In this document: piece by piece, positions 1-12,126 of the stretch
Layout: each line of letters opens with the position of its first letter
How positions within the stretch are numbered: the first letter of the stretch is position 1
Source of the DNA: Saturnia japonica
Lineage: Eukaryota > Arthropoda > Insecta > Lepidoptera > Saturniidae
Direction: 5' to 3'
Length of the DNA: 64,000 bases
NCBI GenBank assembly: GCA_033032175.1
Contig: CM065307.1
Span: 6,448,001-6,512,000 of the forward strand
Position numbers and translations under genes: made by a program
Notes under the pieces: model-generated
The model's input: only the letters and a program-made list of their open reading frames with translations
Databases searched by the model: none
What the model was told of the DNA's origin: nothing

Positions 1-2103
1 CATAATACCGATGTGTATGGTTGGAGTATCGAGAATTATACATAATCTCAATTAGGAAATTTGTACGTTCCCAGTTAGTCCGTAGATGTGGGATAAAAAG
101 TACCATATTGTAAATATCTTAAAGGAAAAAGTGTCAGACCTTGTAAGCTGTGGTAGGACTGTACAAACCAATCCGCGAGTTGACTGTATGTTTAAAAATT
201 AAAGTAAATTATTGAATAATATTGTGTATAGATAAAATGCCTACATAATACAAATCAGGAAAAAATAATTGCTTATTTATTTAATTTTCTCTTTGGAAAA
301 TTAATATTTTTTGTCTGTGAGTCACGTGATTTGAAACGCCGATTAGAAAACGTGACGTCACCGTTCAGAAACTATGAACGTTAGACTCTTAAATTATTTG
401 TCAAACTTTTCACCGTTATCATACAAAATAAAATTTAAAATGAATGATGACGTCACGGGACCAAAATGTATCGTTTTTGTGGCGTACATTTTTTTAGATT
501 ATATATATTTTTATATCACTTTTTATGCTGTATTATTGAAATTAAAAATTATTCATAAGTTTTATTTTCAACATATAAAGTGTTTAAAACAATTCTCCAA
601 AAGTTCTCAACTCCCGGATTCCCTCTCAAAGAAGGAGAACTTGCACTTCTGTGTTCCAATCCGAAGGTTGTTGATGGCAACACGTACCGACACACGAGAC
701 TCAGGTTCTCAGTAGTAGCAAACTGTAATCACTGTTCTCAGTTAAAATTGCGGTCCTTTTCTAGATTAGTTATAAATAGTTATAGGTATTAGCGGTGTCC
801 ATTTAAATCATTTCTATAATACTTTTATATATGCACTATATTACATTTGCTTCATATGTCTACATTATTTATTTTTCCTCACATGTACATGGATGTCACT
901 TAAACATAATCGATAGCTCCCACAACAATATGAATGGTTCTCGAAGTCGTTAGGAGAAAGCAATGTCCAACAAAAGAACCTATTAAGTTGCACTTCTCTT
1001 TATTTGAAAAGTGGCGAAATCATGATAGTGAGTACTGTCAACTGTACAGTGACTTACCATTAACTACCATAATAACGCAATCACGATTTTGATATGGACG
1101 TGATAAGTGCGTTAAAATTTATAAGTAGTAGGAACTATCACATTCAAATTGTATCCGTATACGAATGTTGTTTTAAAACAAGCTAATTATTTCATGTATT
1201 ATTATGCAAAAGTTTGTTAATTTTATATTTTATTACATTTCCAAACAATATAACAACATCCCAATCTGATACTATCGTCAATCTATACTAATACTATAGA
1301 AAAAGTAAAGTTTGTTTGTATAAGTTTTTGCCATTGGAGAATATACGCAAATTATGTGACATTTGTTTTCTAATGTAACTGGTTAGCAGGAGGCACAAAT
1401 GATTGTTTTGATCTAATGGCTAAAGTCATGCTTCGTACTGATGGGCTAGGTTTCAGACAGCGCCCGCTGCTACAAACCCTGTTTTCCCTCCCAAATGTTT
1501 AATGATCCGTAGTTCTAGAAGCTACAGTACACTGCCTTCTTTCTAACTTGGGCATAGTTCTCTTTTGTACCAGTTTAAGTACAGTTTAACGTTTGCTAAC
1601 CTAATAATAATAATAATTAATTTGTCATAAGAACACTGTAACTTGACCAACTGTTACTTTATCTTATTATTCGTATTATAATATATCAACTATGAGGGCT
1701 TTTATTTAGCTATTTTGTTATTTATTTTATCTCTTTGTTATTGTAATATTAGTCTGTAAGTCTTTTTAAAAAGTTAAATAAAACCTTGGAACTACTGGAA
1801 TGATTCTGAAAATTCTTACACTGATACAAAACTACGTTCTCTCTGACTGACATATGTGTAATATATTATATTTAAATATTATAATTAATGCGTGCGATTT
1901 ACCGGGTCGCTTATAGTCCTTTATAAATAAATAAACGTAATATTTTTGTGGCCAATTTAAAATTTATACTAATATCTATGTATACCACAATGCAAGAAGA
2001 TGGTCATTGTACCGTTGGCACCTTTCCAACCCACGCGATATGGTCAGCAAGACTTAAAATAATGGTTACATCATTCACACATTAGTAGACTTTGGAATCG
2101 CCG
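1..2103. other. No gene seen
   Basis: AT-rich, non-coding. Two palindromic TGACGTCA sites (353-360 and 448-455) and a CACGTG (323-328) sit close together; nothing shows that they are used. Short open frames here are not supported by any family. Confidence 0.5.
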
Positions 2104-2480
2104 TTTTTTTAGAACTGCCTATATTGTTAACCATCAAGTCCCTGGAACCTCAGACGGCTTTTACACTTTCATCGTGGCTTGGAGGCGAGCGCTTAGGGCA
2201 CTCAGCCGCGAAAGTGTGGCAACATGCTCAAGTGTGCCAAAGTGGCCGAACCTCGGCTTGGGTTATTAATAAATCGCGAACAGGCTAATTTCCTATCCGT
2301 AGGAATTCGAGATAAACTAAGTTATACATTATAATACATGTTCCTGCCTCCTGGGAGGAAAGAAGGAACACGTGTATATATAATTATTGGTCGTAAATTT
2401 TTGTCTAAGTCTAAGTAGTAAAAAAAAAAGAAAAGAATAGGTCCCTTCCAGAGCCTATGTACCTATGTGGAAAAATATAT
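2104..2480 (-). mobile_element. LINE 3' end, old copy (same family as 26.6 kb)
   Basis: Begins with a short T run (minus-strand A tail) followed by AGAACTG...TGTTA. It then shares long blocks with 26623-27000: the GCACTCAGCCGCGAAAGT word, the TCCTCCTGGGAGGAA-type palindromic block and the GGTCCCTTCCAGAGCC block. Non-coding 3' UTR of a jockey-like LINE, diverged and 5'-truncated. Confidence 0.75.
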
Positions 2481-3819
2481 TCTAATAATCGAAAGAATCG
2501 CAGTAGGCTTTCAGGTTAACGGAACCATTGAAATATTTTTAAATGTTTTGTAAGGTTTCGTGTAAAGTCATATAACGGTTGTACGCCATTTACGAATTAG
2601 CAATTCGATTTTCGAATCATTATTTTTTAGTCTGTTCATGTATAATGTTCATGTATATGAGTATAAAAAATTAAGAATCAAAATCGATAAAATTCAGATA
2701 TGATCCGATTAATCGAACAAATCGCTGGCTTACTGTTCTGTCACACTCCAAAAAATAAGCTAAACTAATTGGTTCATCCATTATATTTGTACACTAGACT
2801 ACCGTTTCATCCATGTTAAATTTATTCGGCCAATTCTCCACCGTTGGTCTCACTTTTCGTACTTGCATACAGCTTGCTGTATTCCTTGACTTTCAGAAAT
2901 TACTGCTCCGTTCCTTATAATAGTAGCGTGAAGTTTTATAGCCTATAACCTTCCTCAATAAATAAGGCTACAAAATGTCAATTTTTTTTTTCAAATCGGA
3001 CTTTTAGTAGGTACCAGTTCCATGTTGAAATATTAAAAAAAAAAACTTGAGCATTATAAAAATAAAGTATATTATTAAACCCATTTTTAAATAATTTATC
3101 CTTTGCTATCTTTAAGCTCCAACAGGCATACTTAACGGCACGTGCTAATGTGAAAACGTATTTTTAAATCATATTAATGGACTCACTCGGCCATCTTGCA
3201 AGCGTGCGCGCGCCTTACGCCGCTCGTAATAATTTTATGTTATTTATGTATAAATTCACCTCTGTGGCGCCACCTACGAACCCGTGTATCGTTTTACAGA
3301 GGTCGCGTTGAATGGTTTTATTAAGCAATATAAAGAAATGCGATATAACATAAAAATATTTTCTCTCCGATGATGATATCAATGACCTGTCGCAATCAAA
3401 GTTGTTTTTTATTCCATATACACAATATTTTATTTTTATGTTACTTATCCAGAATCAAATCGCCTTATTACATGGTATGTAACATTTATTTTTTTCATTT
3501 TAAGCTTGTATGATACCTTTGGAAATTAAAATCGTCAACTAAACAATGCCCTGACCTCTATAAACTAGTTTTTTCGTAAAATACGGTTATATAACTTTAA
3601 AGGTATTTTTTATAGATTTCAGAAAAGGATCTATACCGAGTACATCGTAACGTCACAAAACTAAAAAAGTAACTTGTAGGTATCTAACTAAACAGTATAA
3701 AGGTACAGTATTAGTTAATTGGTACGAATTATTACCATAATAAATTATGAACTCACTAATAAGGGAGTTATTGAATGAGAGTGTATATTCATAAACTTAC
3801 TTTTTTGGTCCAATGTTAT
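2481..3819. other. No gene seen
   Basis: AT-rich intergenic sequence. A CG-rich patch at about 3195-3230 (GTGCGCGCGCC) is the only compositional feature. Confidence 0.5.
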
Positions 3820-4262
3820 ATAATATTATTTGTGGCATTTTGCGTGATAGTTTCGTTACTGTGCACAAGTGAACTGAATTATAAATAATTCCTGCAAGTA
3901 TGAGTTTTAAGTTGTCACAAAAACTCCCTGGACATTTTTAACACAAGAGCCGCCGTCTTGTCAGTGTTACATAATTATTATGTTGAAAATAACATGGATG
4001 TTTCTGGCGGGATCTTGAAGTGCCAAGTTGTGTTTTTTATTTTAATTCAATAACTTAGGTACTTTGACCTTATATTATGTAATTAGGTATAAATATATAC
4101 TGAAAACATGAATTTTGAGACGTCTCAAAAACTCCCTGGTTAGTTCTAGCAAAGGGCCACCATCTTATTAGACTCTACTTTTAATATTATAAAATACTAC
4201 GAAGGCTTAAAAACATTGGCACTGACAAGTGCTTATTGCGGTGACAAAAGAAGTAGAAGATG
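3820..4262 (+). repeat. GAA-tailed dispersed repeat, two units in tandem
   Basis: Two related units: the words CACAAAAACTCCCTGG (about 3915) and CTCAAAAACTCCCTGG (about 4123), each followed by a GCCNCCNTCTT block. The second unit ends in an AAGAAG-rich tail near 4247. Related copies occur at about 6090-6330, 8640-8880, 10060-10390, 52365-52590 (minus) and 59045-59175 (minus). Confidence 0.6.
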
Positions 4263-4637
4263 ACGAATAATTTAGAAAAATATTGTATTTACGTGACATT
4301 GGCTGAACTATTGATGAACACAATTGCTATTAAATAAAAAAAACTCATCGATAACATAACGTTTAACGAACGTTTATATGTATTTAATATAATAAAAAAT
4401 CTATGGTATAAATACGTTGCGCCATTGTGTTTTATAGCTGTCAATTCACTTTTCCTATCTACAAAATATACATAATGGCTGTCACAAAATAGTCTGCTGT
4501 CATTATTTATATCTGTATTTATGAATGAGTTGACATAAAGCCGATACATCCTTCTTTATAATTTCACATGCTAAATAACATGAGAGCTGTTTAAAATAAG
4601 ACCCACCCACACAAGGTTATGATAAGTAAGTGGGTAA

Positions 4638-4875
4638 TATTTTTAAGGGCCGATTTTTAAAGCGTCAGATAACTTTATCCAAGGAATTCATTTTAAAATT
4701 TGACAGGTTTCCCCATACAACATCCGTCAAAAAAAGTTATGTGACGATTGGAAAGTTGTGATTTTTTAACGTTGAAATAATGTACATTGTGTATCAGCAA
4801 TAATTTTAAGATATTATATAATCTAGGAAAGTAAATTTTCCTACTTCGTTTCTCCGAAAGAGGCCCTTAAAAATA
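4638..4875. mobile_element. MITE with 14-bp perfect terminal inverted repeats
   Basis: A 238-bp element bounded by TATTTTTAAGGGCC and its exact reverse complement GGCCCTTAAAAATA. The interior is AT-rich and non-coding. 'AGGGCCGATTTTT...' ends are familiar from lepidopteran non-autonomous DNA elements (recollection, not a search). The tandem duplication begins inside it at 4789, so only its right half was copied to 7340-7426. Confidence 0.7.
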
Positions 4876-7339
4876 ACACAATTTTTGCAGACTGCTTTTC
4901 ATTTCTATTAAGATAAATTTCGATTCTTAGAAATTCTATTCTGACTATTTTGTAGACTATTTACTATAAAGATATTTTTACATTAGACTGGCCTTTCATG
5001 TTCAAACGGACATTCTTTTTCCATTTCCAACATTTATATTATCCTGGGCAGCGTACTAAAAATATCCATGATATAACATTCAACATTGTACATATAAATA
5101 CGTTTTACACGGATTACTGATGAAACTCTGCCTACGTTAATTTTCTAAAATAGGGGTGCACAAAATTATAGTGAAGGCAACCTACCACAAAATATTTAGG
5201 TAACAAGGTGACCGACTGCTTAGCAACTGCTACGTAACAAGAACCCTACTAATTTTATAAACGCGAAAGTTTGTATGTATGGATGGATGTTTGATACTCT
5301 TTCACACAAAAACTATTAAACGGATATATTACAATAATACATCAGACAACTCATCAGATCAATCAGATAACTTTACAATAATACAGCTTATACATCAGAA
5401 TAACACATAGGCATTTATAAAGATATTATGTGAATTGTCGAAAATATAACGATAAGTGTCAAGTAAGTAGGAAAAAATTCTGCCAACTGCGAGTTATTCT
5501 AGTGTGCGCTGCAAGAACTGCTAGAGTTACACGTATATAATGTATAATGGAAATGTTTATCTTAAATACTCGTACAAAAAAGGCTGAGACATCATATATC
5601 TATCTTTTATGTGTAAGCAATTATCGATACAATAAAAATTTGATAATGAAGAAGAAGAATATAAGCTACTCGAATTACTAATCTTGCGCAGACGAAGTCG
5701 CGGGCACCAGCTAGTACATAATAATTATAAAATGGCTTTTACTACACTATGCGATATGTACTTATGTGCGAAGTTCCTGAACTTTCAAGCACCCGCTGTA
5801 CACAGACTAGATTGATCGTACCCAATTCTGGAGTGTGTAGCTGACAAGCGAGTTTTGCACCGAACGGGCGCGACGGTGATTCGACGAGACTGTTCGGCGA
5901 GTGCCGATGGTGATAACGACAAATTGAAAAACTACCCTCACTGAATATTATAATTATTAACGTCGACAAAAAATAATTAAAGTCAAAGTATCGACTTTAA
6001 TTTGTGATGGTTTTAAATTACGCAGCTGAAACAGTGGTTTTTGTTTTTTTATTCATAACGTTATGTAGATTGTCCATATATTGTGTAATACAGGTGACAT
6101 TTTACATAATAAACCTCGGTTAATGTGAAGTTGATTGGAAATAATATCATGGAACATTAATTTTGAGATGACACAAAAACTTCCTAGAAAGTTCTAAGAA
6201 GCCACCATCTTGTTGGAATATTAAAATCATCATAGAACACGAAACTCTGTACTCACTCGATAATGGCAGTAATGGTCTTCAATAAAGAGGACTAGTTGCC
6301 AAGTTAGGAAGAAGAAGAAAATATATGCTTAAATGTCAACGTTGTCAATTGCCGTAACTTGATATTCTCGCATCTCGTAACAATAGTAAGTAAAATCTTT
6401 ATATGTATCAATATGACTTGTACAATATCGAGTCATAAGTCTCGTTATTCAATAGAAATAATATTATCACTTTATATATGTAATCACTTTACATAAGTAT
6501 TTGGTCAGACAACACGACATCAGGCGGCGCCTAATGTCAGTCTGTGTTAGTTATTGTTAACCCGAAAATAATTGGGTCTTCTACTACAAGCAAAACAGTA
6601 AATCTGGTGTCAGTTCGAATTCCTCGACGATCCCAAAATGAAAAGAAAGAAACCCTTTAAATCGTGGCCAACTCGAGACATGACACATAAAATTACAATG
6701 CAAAATCTGCTTTGTTTTGTATCGATGGTAAGATTCCGCGGCAGATAGCATCTTAGGGCGAATACCGAAACAGGTTTTATACCAAAAAGTGGTCAGCGCG
6801 AGTCGTTAGCTCCATTCATTCACCTGCCCCAGACGTCAGTGCGTACATGTTTTTGTAAATGAAATCGAATTTTGTACATTATATTGCATTTAAAGTCAAA
6901 AAAGATTTTAGAGTATTGGCGTTTATAAAGGTATCATTTTAAATAATAATATGATGGAAACACAATTTATTATTTACTTTTCTCAGAATAAAAGTCCTTT
7001 AATCAAGAAAAACATATCCACTTCATGAAATAGATCTTTGCGAATTTCGATTGTCTTGAATTATCAATAAGAATATTTTTGCTAAGATTATGAATTAAAT
7101 AATAAATAAATAAATATGGGAAACGAAATTCACACAAGGCCATTTAAATCCAAAGTAAGTAAAGTGTGTATTAGGGTAACTAAACAGCCGATAAACACAC
7201 AGACACACAACTGTCAGTTACGTCCATCACACAAAAGTTAGTTGTGAGCAGGTATTGAACACGCGATCTCTCAGATGAATAGTAGGGCTTACTTTCACTT
7301 CGCCATAGGACTGTCTAATGTCTAATATTTGATGCTATT
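4789..7339. repeat. Tandem segmental duplication, copy 1 (2.55 kb)
   Basis: First of two adjacent near-identical blocks. It begins inside a MITE (4638-4875) and ends just before the same sequence restarts at 7340. By eye only about a dozen substitutions and a few indels separate the copies, so identity exceeds 99 percent. The block contains the right half of the MITE, a dispersed repeat (about 5220-5720, ending in the GCGGGCACCAGCTAGT type terminus), a GC-richer block at 5780-5935, and one copy of the GAA-tailed repeat (about 6090-6330). No recognised gene. A 75-codon frame on the minus strand (5742-5969) is conserved between copies but resembles nothing I know. Confidence 0.95.
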
Positions 7340-9902
7340 GTGTATCAGCAATAATTTTAAGATATTATATAATCTAGGAAAGTAAATTTTCCTACTTCGT
7401 TTCTCCGAAAGAGGCCCTTAAAAATAACACAATTTTTGCAGACTGCTTTTCATTTCTATTAAGATAAATTTCGATTCTTAGAAATTCTATTCTGACTATT
7501 TTGTAGACTATTTACTATAAAGATATTTTTACATTAGACTGGCCTTTCATGTTCAAACGGACATTCTTTTTCCATTTCCAACATTTATATTATCCTGGGC
7601 AGCGTACTAAAAATATCCATGATATAACATTCAACATTGTACATATAAATACGTTTTACACGGATTACTGATGAAACTCTGCCTACGTTAATGTTCTAAA
7701 ATAGGGGTGCACAAAATTATAGTGAAGGCAACCTACCACAAAATATTTAGGTAACAAGGTGACCGACTGCTTAGTAACTGCTACGTAACAAGAACCCTAC
7801 TAATTTTATAAACGCGAAAGTTTGTATGTATGGATGGATGTTTGATACTCTTTCACACAAAAACTATTAAACGGATATATTACAATAATACATCAGACAA
7901 CTCATCAGATCAATCAGATAACTTTACAATAATACAGCTTATACATCAGAATAACACATAGGCATTTATAAAGATATTATGTGAATTGTCGAAAATATAA
8001 CGATAAGTGTCAAGTAAGTAGGAAAAAATTCTGCCAACTGCGAGTTATTCTAGTGTGCGCTGCAAGAACTGCTAGAGTTACACGTATATAATGTATAATG
8101 GAAATGTTTATCTTAAATACTCGTACAAAAAAGGCTGAGACATCATATATCTATCTTTTATGTGTAAGCAATTATCGATACAATAAAATTTGATAATGAA
8201 GAAGAAGAATATAAGCTACTCGAATTACTAATCTTGCGCAGACGAAGTCGCGGGCACCAGCTAGTACATAATAATTATAAAATGGCTTTTACTACACTAT
8301 GCGATATGTATTTATGTGCGAAGTTCCTGAACTTTCAAGCACCCGCTGTACACAGACTAGATTGATCGTACCCAATTCTGGAGTGTGTAGCTGACAAGCG
8401 AGTTTTGCACCGAACGGGCGCGACGGTGATTCGACGAGACTGTTCGGCGAGTGCCGATGGTGATAACGACAAATTGAAAAACTACCCTCACTGAATATTA
8501 TAATTATTAACGTCGACAAAAAATAATTAAAGTCAAAGTACCGACTTTAATTTGTGATGGTTTTAAATTACGCAGCTGAAACAGTGGTTTTTGTTTTTTA
8601 TTCATAACGTTATGTAGATTGTCCATATATTGTGTAATACAGGTGACATTTTACATAATAAACCTCGGTTAATGTGAAGTTGATTGGAAATAATATCATG
8701 GAACATTAGTTTTGAGATGACACAAAAACTTCCTAGAAAGTTCTAAGAAGCCACCATCTTGTTAGAATATTAAAATCATCATAGAACATGAAACTCTGTA
8801 CTCACTCGATAATGGCAGTAATGGTCTGCAATAAAGAGGACTAGTTGCCAAGTTAGGAAGAAGAAGAAAATATATGCTTAAATGTCAACGTTGTCAATTG
8901 CCGTAACTTGATATTCTCGCATCTCGTAACAATAGTAAGTAAAATCTTTATATGTATCAATATGACTTGTACAATATCGAGTCATAAGTCTCGTTATTCA
9001 ATAGAAATAATATTATCACTTTATATATGTAATCACTTTACATAAGTATTTGGTCAGACAACACGACATCAGGCGGCGCCTAATGTCAGTCTGTGTTAGT
9101 TATTGTTAACCCGAAAATAATTGGGTCTTCTACTACAAGCAAAACAGTAAATCTGGTGTCAGTTCGAATTCCTCGACGATCCCAAAATGAAAAGAAAGAA
9201 AACCCTTTAAATCGTGGCCAACTCGAGACATGACACATAAAATTACAATGCAAAATCTGCTTTGTTTTGTATCGATGGTAAGATTCCGCGGCAGATAGCA
9301 TCTTAGGGCGAATACCGAAACAGGTTTTATACCAAAAAGTGGTCAGCGCGAGTCGTTAGCTCCATTCATTCACCTGCCCCAGACGTCAGTGCGTACATGT
9401 TTTTGTAAATGAAATCGAATTTTGTACATTATATTGCATTTAAAGTCAAAAAAGATTTTAGAGTATTGGCGTTTATAAAGGTATCATCTTAAATAATAAT
9501 ATGATGGAAACACAATTTATTATTTACTTTTCTCAGAATAAAAGTCCTTTAAACAAGAAAAACATATCCACTTCATGAAATAGATCTTTGCGAATTTCGA
9601 TTGTCTTGAATTATCAATAAGAATATTTTTGCTAAGATTATGAATTAAATAATAAATATGGGGAACGAAATTCACACAAGGCCATTTAAATCCAAAGTAA
9701 GTAAAGTGTGTATTAGGGTAACTAAACAGCCGATCTACTTATATAGATATTTAACACACAGACACACAACTGTCAGTTACGTCCATCACACAAAAGTCAG
9801 TTGTGAGCAGGTATTGAACACGCGATCTCTCAGATGAATAGTAGGGCTTACTTTCACTTCGCCATAGGACTGTCTAATGTCTTATTAATATTTGATGCTA
9901 TT
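7340..9902. repeat. Tandem segmental duplication, copy 2 (2.56 kb)
   Basis: Second block, directly abutting copy 1. The junction GATGCTATT|GTGTATC joins the block end to the block start. Flanks share only ATT(G), a microhomology of 3-4 bases. Compared with copy 1 it has lost a short AAAT-rich stretch near 9655, has an extra segment of about 17 bases near 9735 (the CTACTTATATAG region), and an extra TTA-containing insert near 9882. The minus-strand 75-codon frame is at 8292-8519 with one amino-acid difference (N for S). Confidence 0.95.
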
Positions 9903-10059
9903 GGATTTCAAACACAATTTCATTGTAAAACCTCATCAAATTCATTTCAGTCTTGCACACACATTTTATGCTCACTATACATAATAGTGATGAGTTGATG
10001 ACTGAATTCATTTATTTACTATTTCAGTGTAAAGTGTTGTACAATTTTCATACCAAAAG

Positions 10060-10390
10060 TGTGGTTTAGAGTTTTTGGTGGGATTTTGAACTGCCATGGT
10101 GTGGTTTTTATTTTAATTCATTAACTTAGGTTCTTTAACCTGTTTTTGTGTAATAGGTATTCGTGGTATTTTACGTGATGTAGTTTGGTTATTTTGAATA
10201 TGTGAAGTTGATTATAAATATAAACTGGAAACATGTATTTTGAGATGTCACAAAAACTTCCCCAGGAGCAAGGATCCATCATCTTTTTAGACTCCATTTT
10301 CGAACACTTACATACTTCGAAGAATTAAAAACAATGACACTGGCAAGTGCTTTTTGCGGCGCCAAAACAATAAGAAAAAGAAGAAGGTGA
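10060..10390 (+). repeat. GAA-tailed dispersed repeat copy
   Basis: Shares with 3990-4262 the blocks GGGATNTTGAANTGCCA, TTAATTCANTAACTTAGG, GATGTCACAAAAACT and the tail AAGAAAAAGAAGAAGG. The tail at one end suggests a retroposed family. It abuts the TTAA element that starts at 10394. Confidence 0.6.
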
Positions 10391-10393
10391 GAT

Positions 10394-10568
10394 TTAAGGC
10401 ATGACTGCACCAAAACGGCGCTCCGCGTCAAAATATACTTTGTATCATACATATTGTATGAGGCATATCGCACTAGAGCGGCACTGCACTGCGCGTTGCT
10501 TACGCGTCGCGGCACACTTACCACCAAAAGAATATTTTGACGCGCAGCGCCGCTACATACAGTGTTAA
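10394..10568. mobile_element. TTAA MITE (piggyBac-like target site)
   Basis: A 175-bp segment flanked by TTAA at 10394-10397 and 10565-10568. The subterminal regions are inverted copies of each other around GCGCGTCAAAATAT-type sequence (left near 10425, right near 10530). GC-rich ends and a non-coding centre. The same sequence type recurs in the outer element at 26.4-27.6 kb. Confidence 0.65.
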
Positions 10569-10710
10569 AGGAGAATGCCCACTATCCATAGACATTTTGG
10601 CCCTAGGTGAACACATGTACAAATATATCGACATAATAATATACAATTTTCCTATTCAATTGGCAGATATGTCGTTTTACTTTTCTTTTTCTTTTGTCGT
10701 CATATGTCGG

Positions 10711-10750
10711 TTTAGCGTTGTAGCCACAATCTCACCTGATCTTAAGTGTA
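10711..10750. repeat. Fragment of tRNA-derived SINE (19.5-kb family)
   Basis: About 40 bases matching the start of the copies at 19463 and 31030 (CACAATCTCACCTGATCTTA). Too short to classify further. Confidence 0.5.
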
Positions 10751-10816
10751 TACGGGCAAAACTAGTAATATATAAGTTTTAAAATTTGAATATTGCTCTC
10801 GAGATTTAGCGAGGGA

Positions 10817-11345
10817 TTTTTTATACAACTCACGTGTTCAAACAAGCGCACGACCCGTCTGATAGTAAGCGATTACCGCAGCCAATGGATGCTTGTCACA
10901 TCAGAGCTATCACTAGGATGTTACTGATCTTGAACCCTCGTTCCCCAGGAAGATCTAAAAACCTTACTCACCGCAGGAACACAAAATAAGGTTATTTGAC
11001 TGCGATCTTCTGTAGGGTGGAAGGAAGGTAATTCACCAGTTGAGCGGAAGTTATGCCTTAGCAGTTCTCGCTCCCCGGTCAAATAGATGTGTGGAGAACA
11101 CCGTGGGGTTTTAGTCGGTAAGAGACCGACATACCTGTCTCAAGTTGCCCGGTTCGGGAGGTGGAACTATTGCGGGATTTCACTACCTTAATAAAAAAGA
11201 ATAAAAATGTTATTCACCAGTCGGGCTGCCCCAAGCATTTTCTCTGTGCCCTCTAAGAAGGTACTTGTGAACGTTAAAATACTACTACCGGTTTTGAAAA
11301 TATCCCAATTATCAAGAAGAGTCGGTTAGAAACTCGAACTAATTT
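10817..11345 (-). mobile_element. LINE 3' UTR, interrupted by a SINE
   Basis: On the minus strand this carries words common at the 3' end of lepidopteran LINEs: CAGAAGATCGCAGTCAAATA, the TGTTCCTGCGGTGAGTAAGG block and a terminus with TAAGCGATTACC reversed near 10870. The 5' part (11250-11330, CTACTACCGGTTTTGAAAA) is also found at 15066-15142. It is split at 11041-11209 by a short retroposon. Related pieces lie at 37396-37605. No coding part remains. Confidence 0.65.
11041..11209 (+). mobile_element. Short retroposon (SINE-like) nested in a LINE 3' UTR
   Basis: A 169-bp insert starting TGAGCGGAAG, containing GGGGTTTTAGTCGGTAAGAG and ending in an A-rich AATAAAAAAGAATAAAAATG tail. It is flanked by 12-bp near-identical direct repeats, TAATTCACCAGT (11029-11040) and TTATTCACCAGT (11210-11221), read as a target-site duplication. 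The same family is nested at 58163-58320. Confidence 0.75.
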
Positions 11346-12000
11346 ATCGTTTTTTTTATCTGTACAAATAATATTTACAGTTTATAATCATATCATATAT
11401 AATTACATTTTACATAGGTAACGATCTACCATAATAAATTTACGACAGTGAAAGTGTAAATACATATACCTAACTCGCTAAAGCTATATATACCACTATA
11501 CTTTGGCCTTTCTGAAGAAATTTACAGGGTTCTGTTAACATTTGATTGGATAAACAATCATATATACATAACGTTTATTATGTAAAACATAAATTTTAAA
11601 TTCTTAATATCACCTGCAGCGAAACCGCTTCGTTAGAAATTCCATTATATTTGAGCGGCCATAAAATTGACCGCGTCATTATTTTTTAAGCGCCACTAAT
11701 AATAGAAGTTAAGAATAGCTACTTTTTTAATGGACGGTTTCAATATGTTACCGTTGACTACAGATTTATTATAAATAAGTTATTTATACAAATTTTCCAG
11801 GAGGTGACAATAAATTTTACGTTACCCGTTTCTTTTACAATATAATGAAACTGTTTTTTTTTTTACTTTTTGAACAATAAAATGACAGTAATAAAGAACG
11901 AGATATGTATATATTATTATGTTCTTAAATTCCTTAGGACACTTTACCCGTATTTAAAAACATCTTATTTATTCTGCTATTAATGTATTGTAATATTGTA

Positions 12001-12126
12001 ATGTATTGTACCTTGCATATACCTTTCCCTTGCTCCCTTGGAAGACTGGCAGAGAATGCTTTTTAGCATTAAGTCCTCCATTTGTACTTTTTTTTTTGTG
12101 CAATAAAGAATATAATAATAATAATG
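12001..12126 (+). mobile_element. LINE 3' UTR end (same family as 38.3 kb)
   Basis: Matches 38535-38655 over GAAGACTGG-AGAATGCTTTTTAGCATTAAGT (split here for length), then TTTGTACTTTTTT and TGCAATA(AA)GAATAT. It ends in an ATA/ATT microsatellite, as CR1-like LINEs in Lepidoptera often do. The coding portion is absent. Confidence 0.65.

Noticed and set aside
9086..9301. 71-codon minus-strand frame in duplication copy 2
   Set aside because: The equivalent frame in copy 1 is broken by a one-base difference, so it is not maintained.
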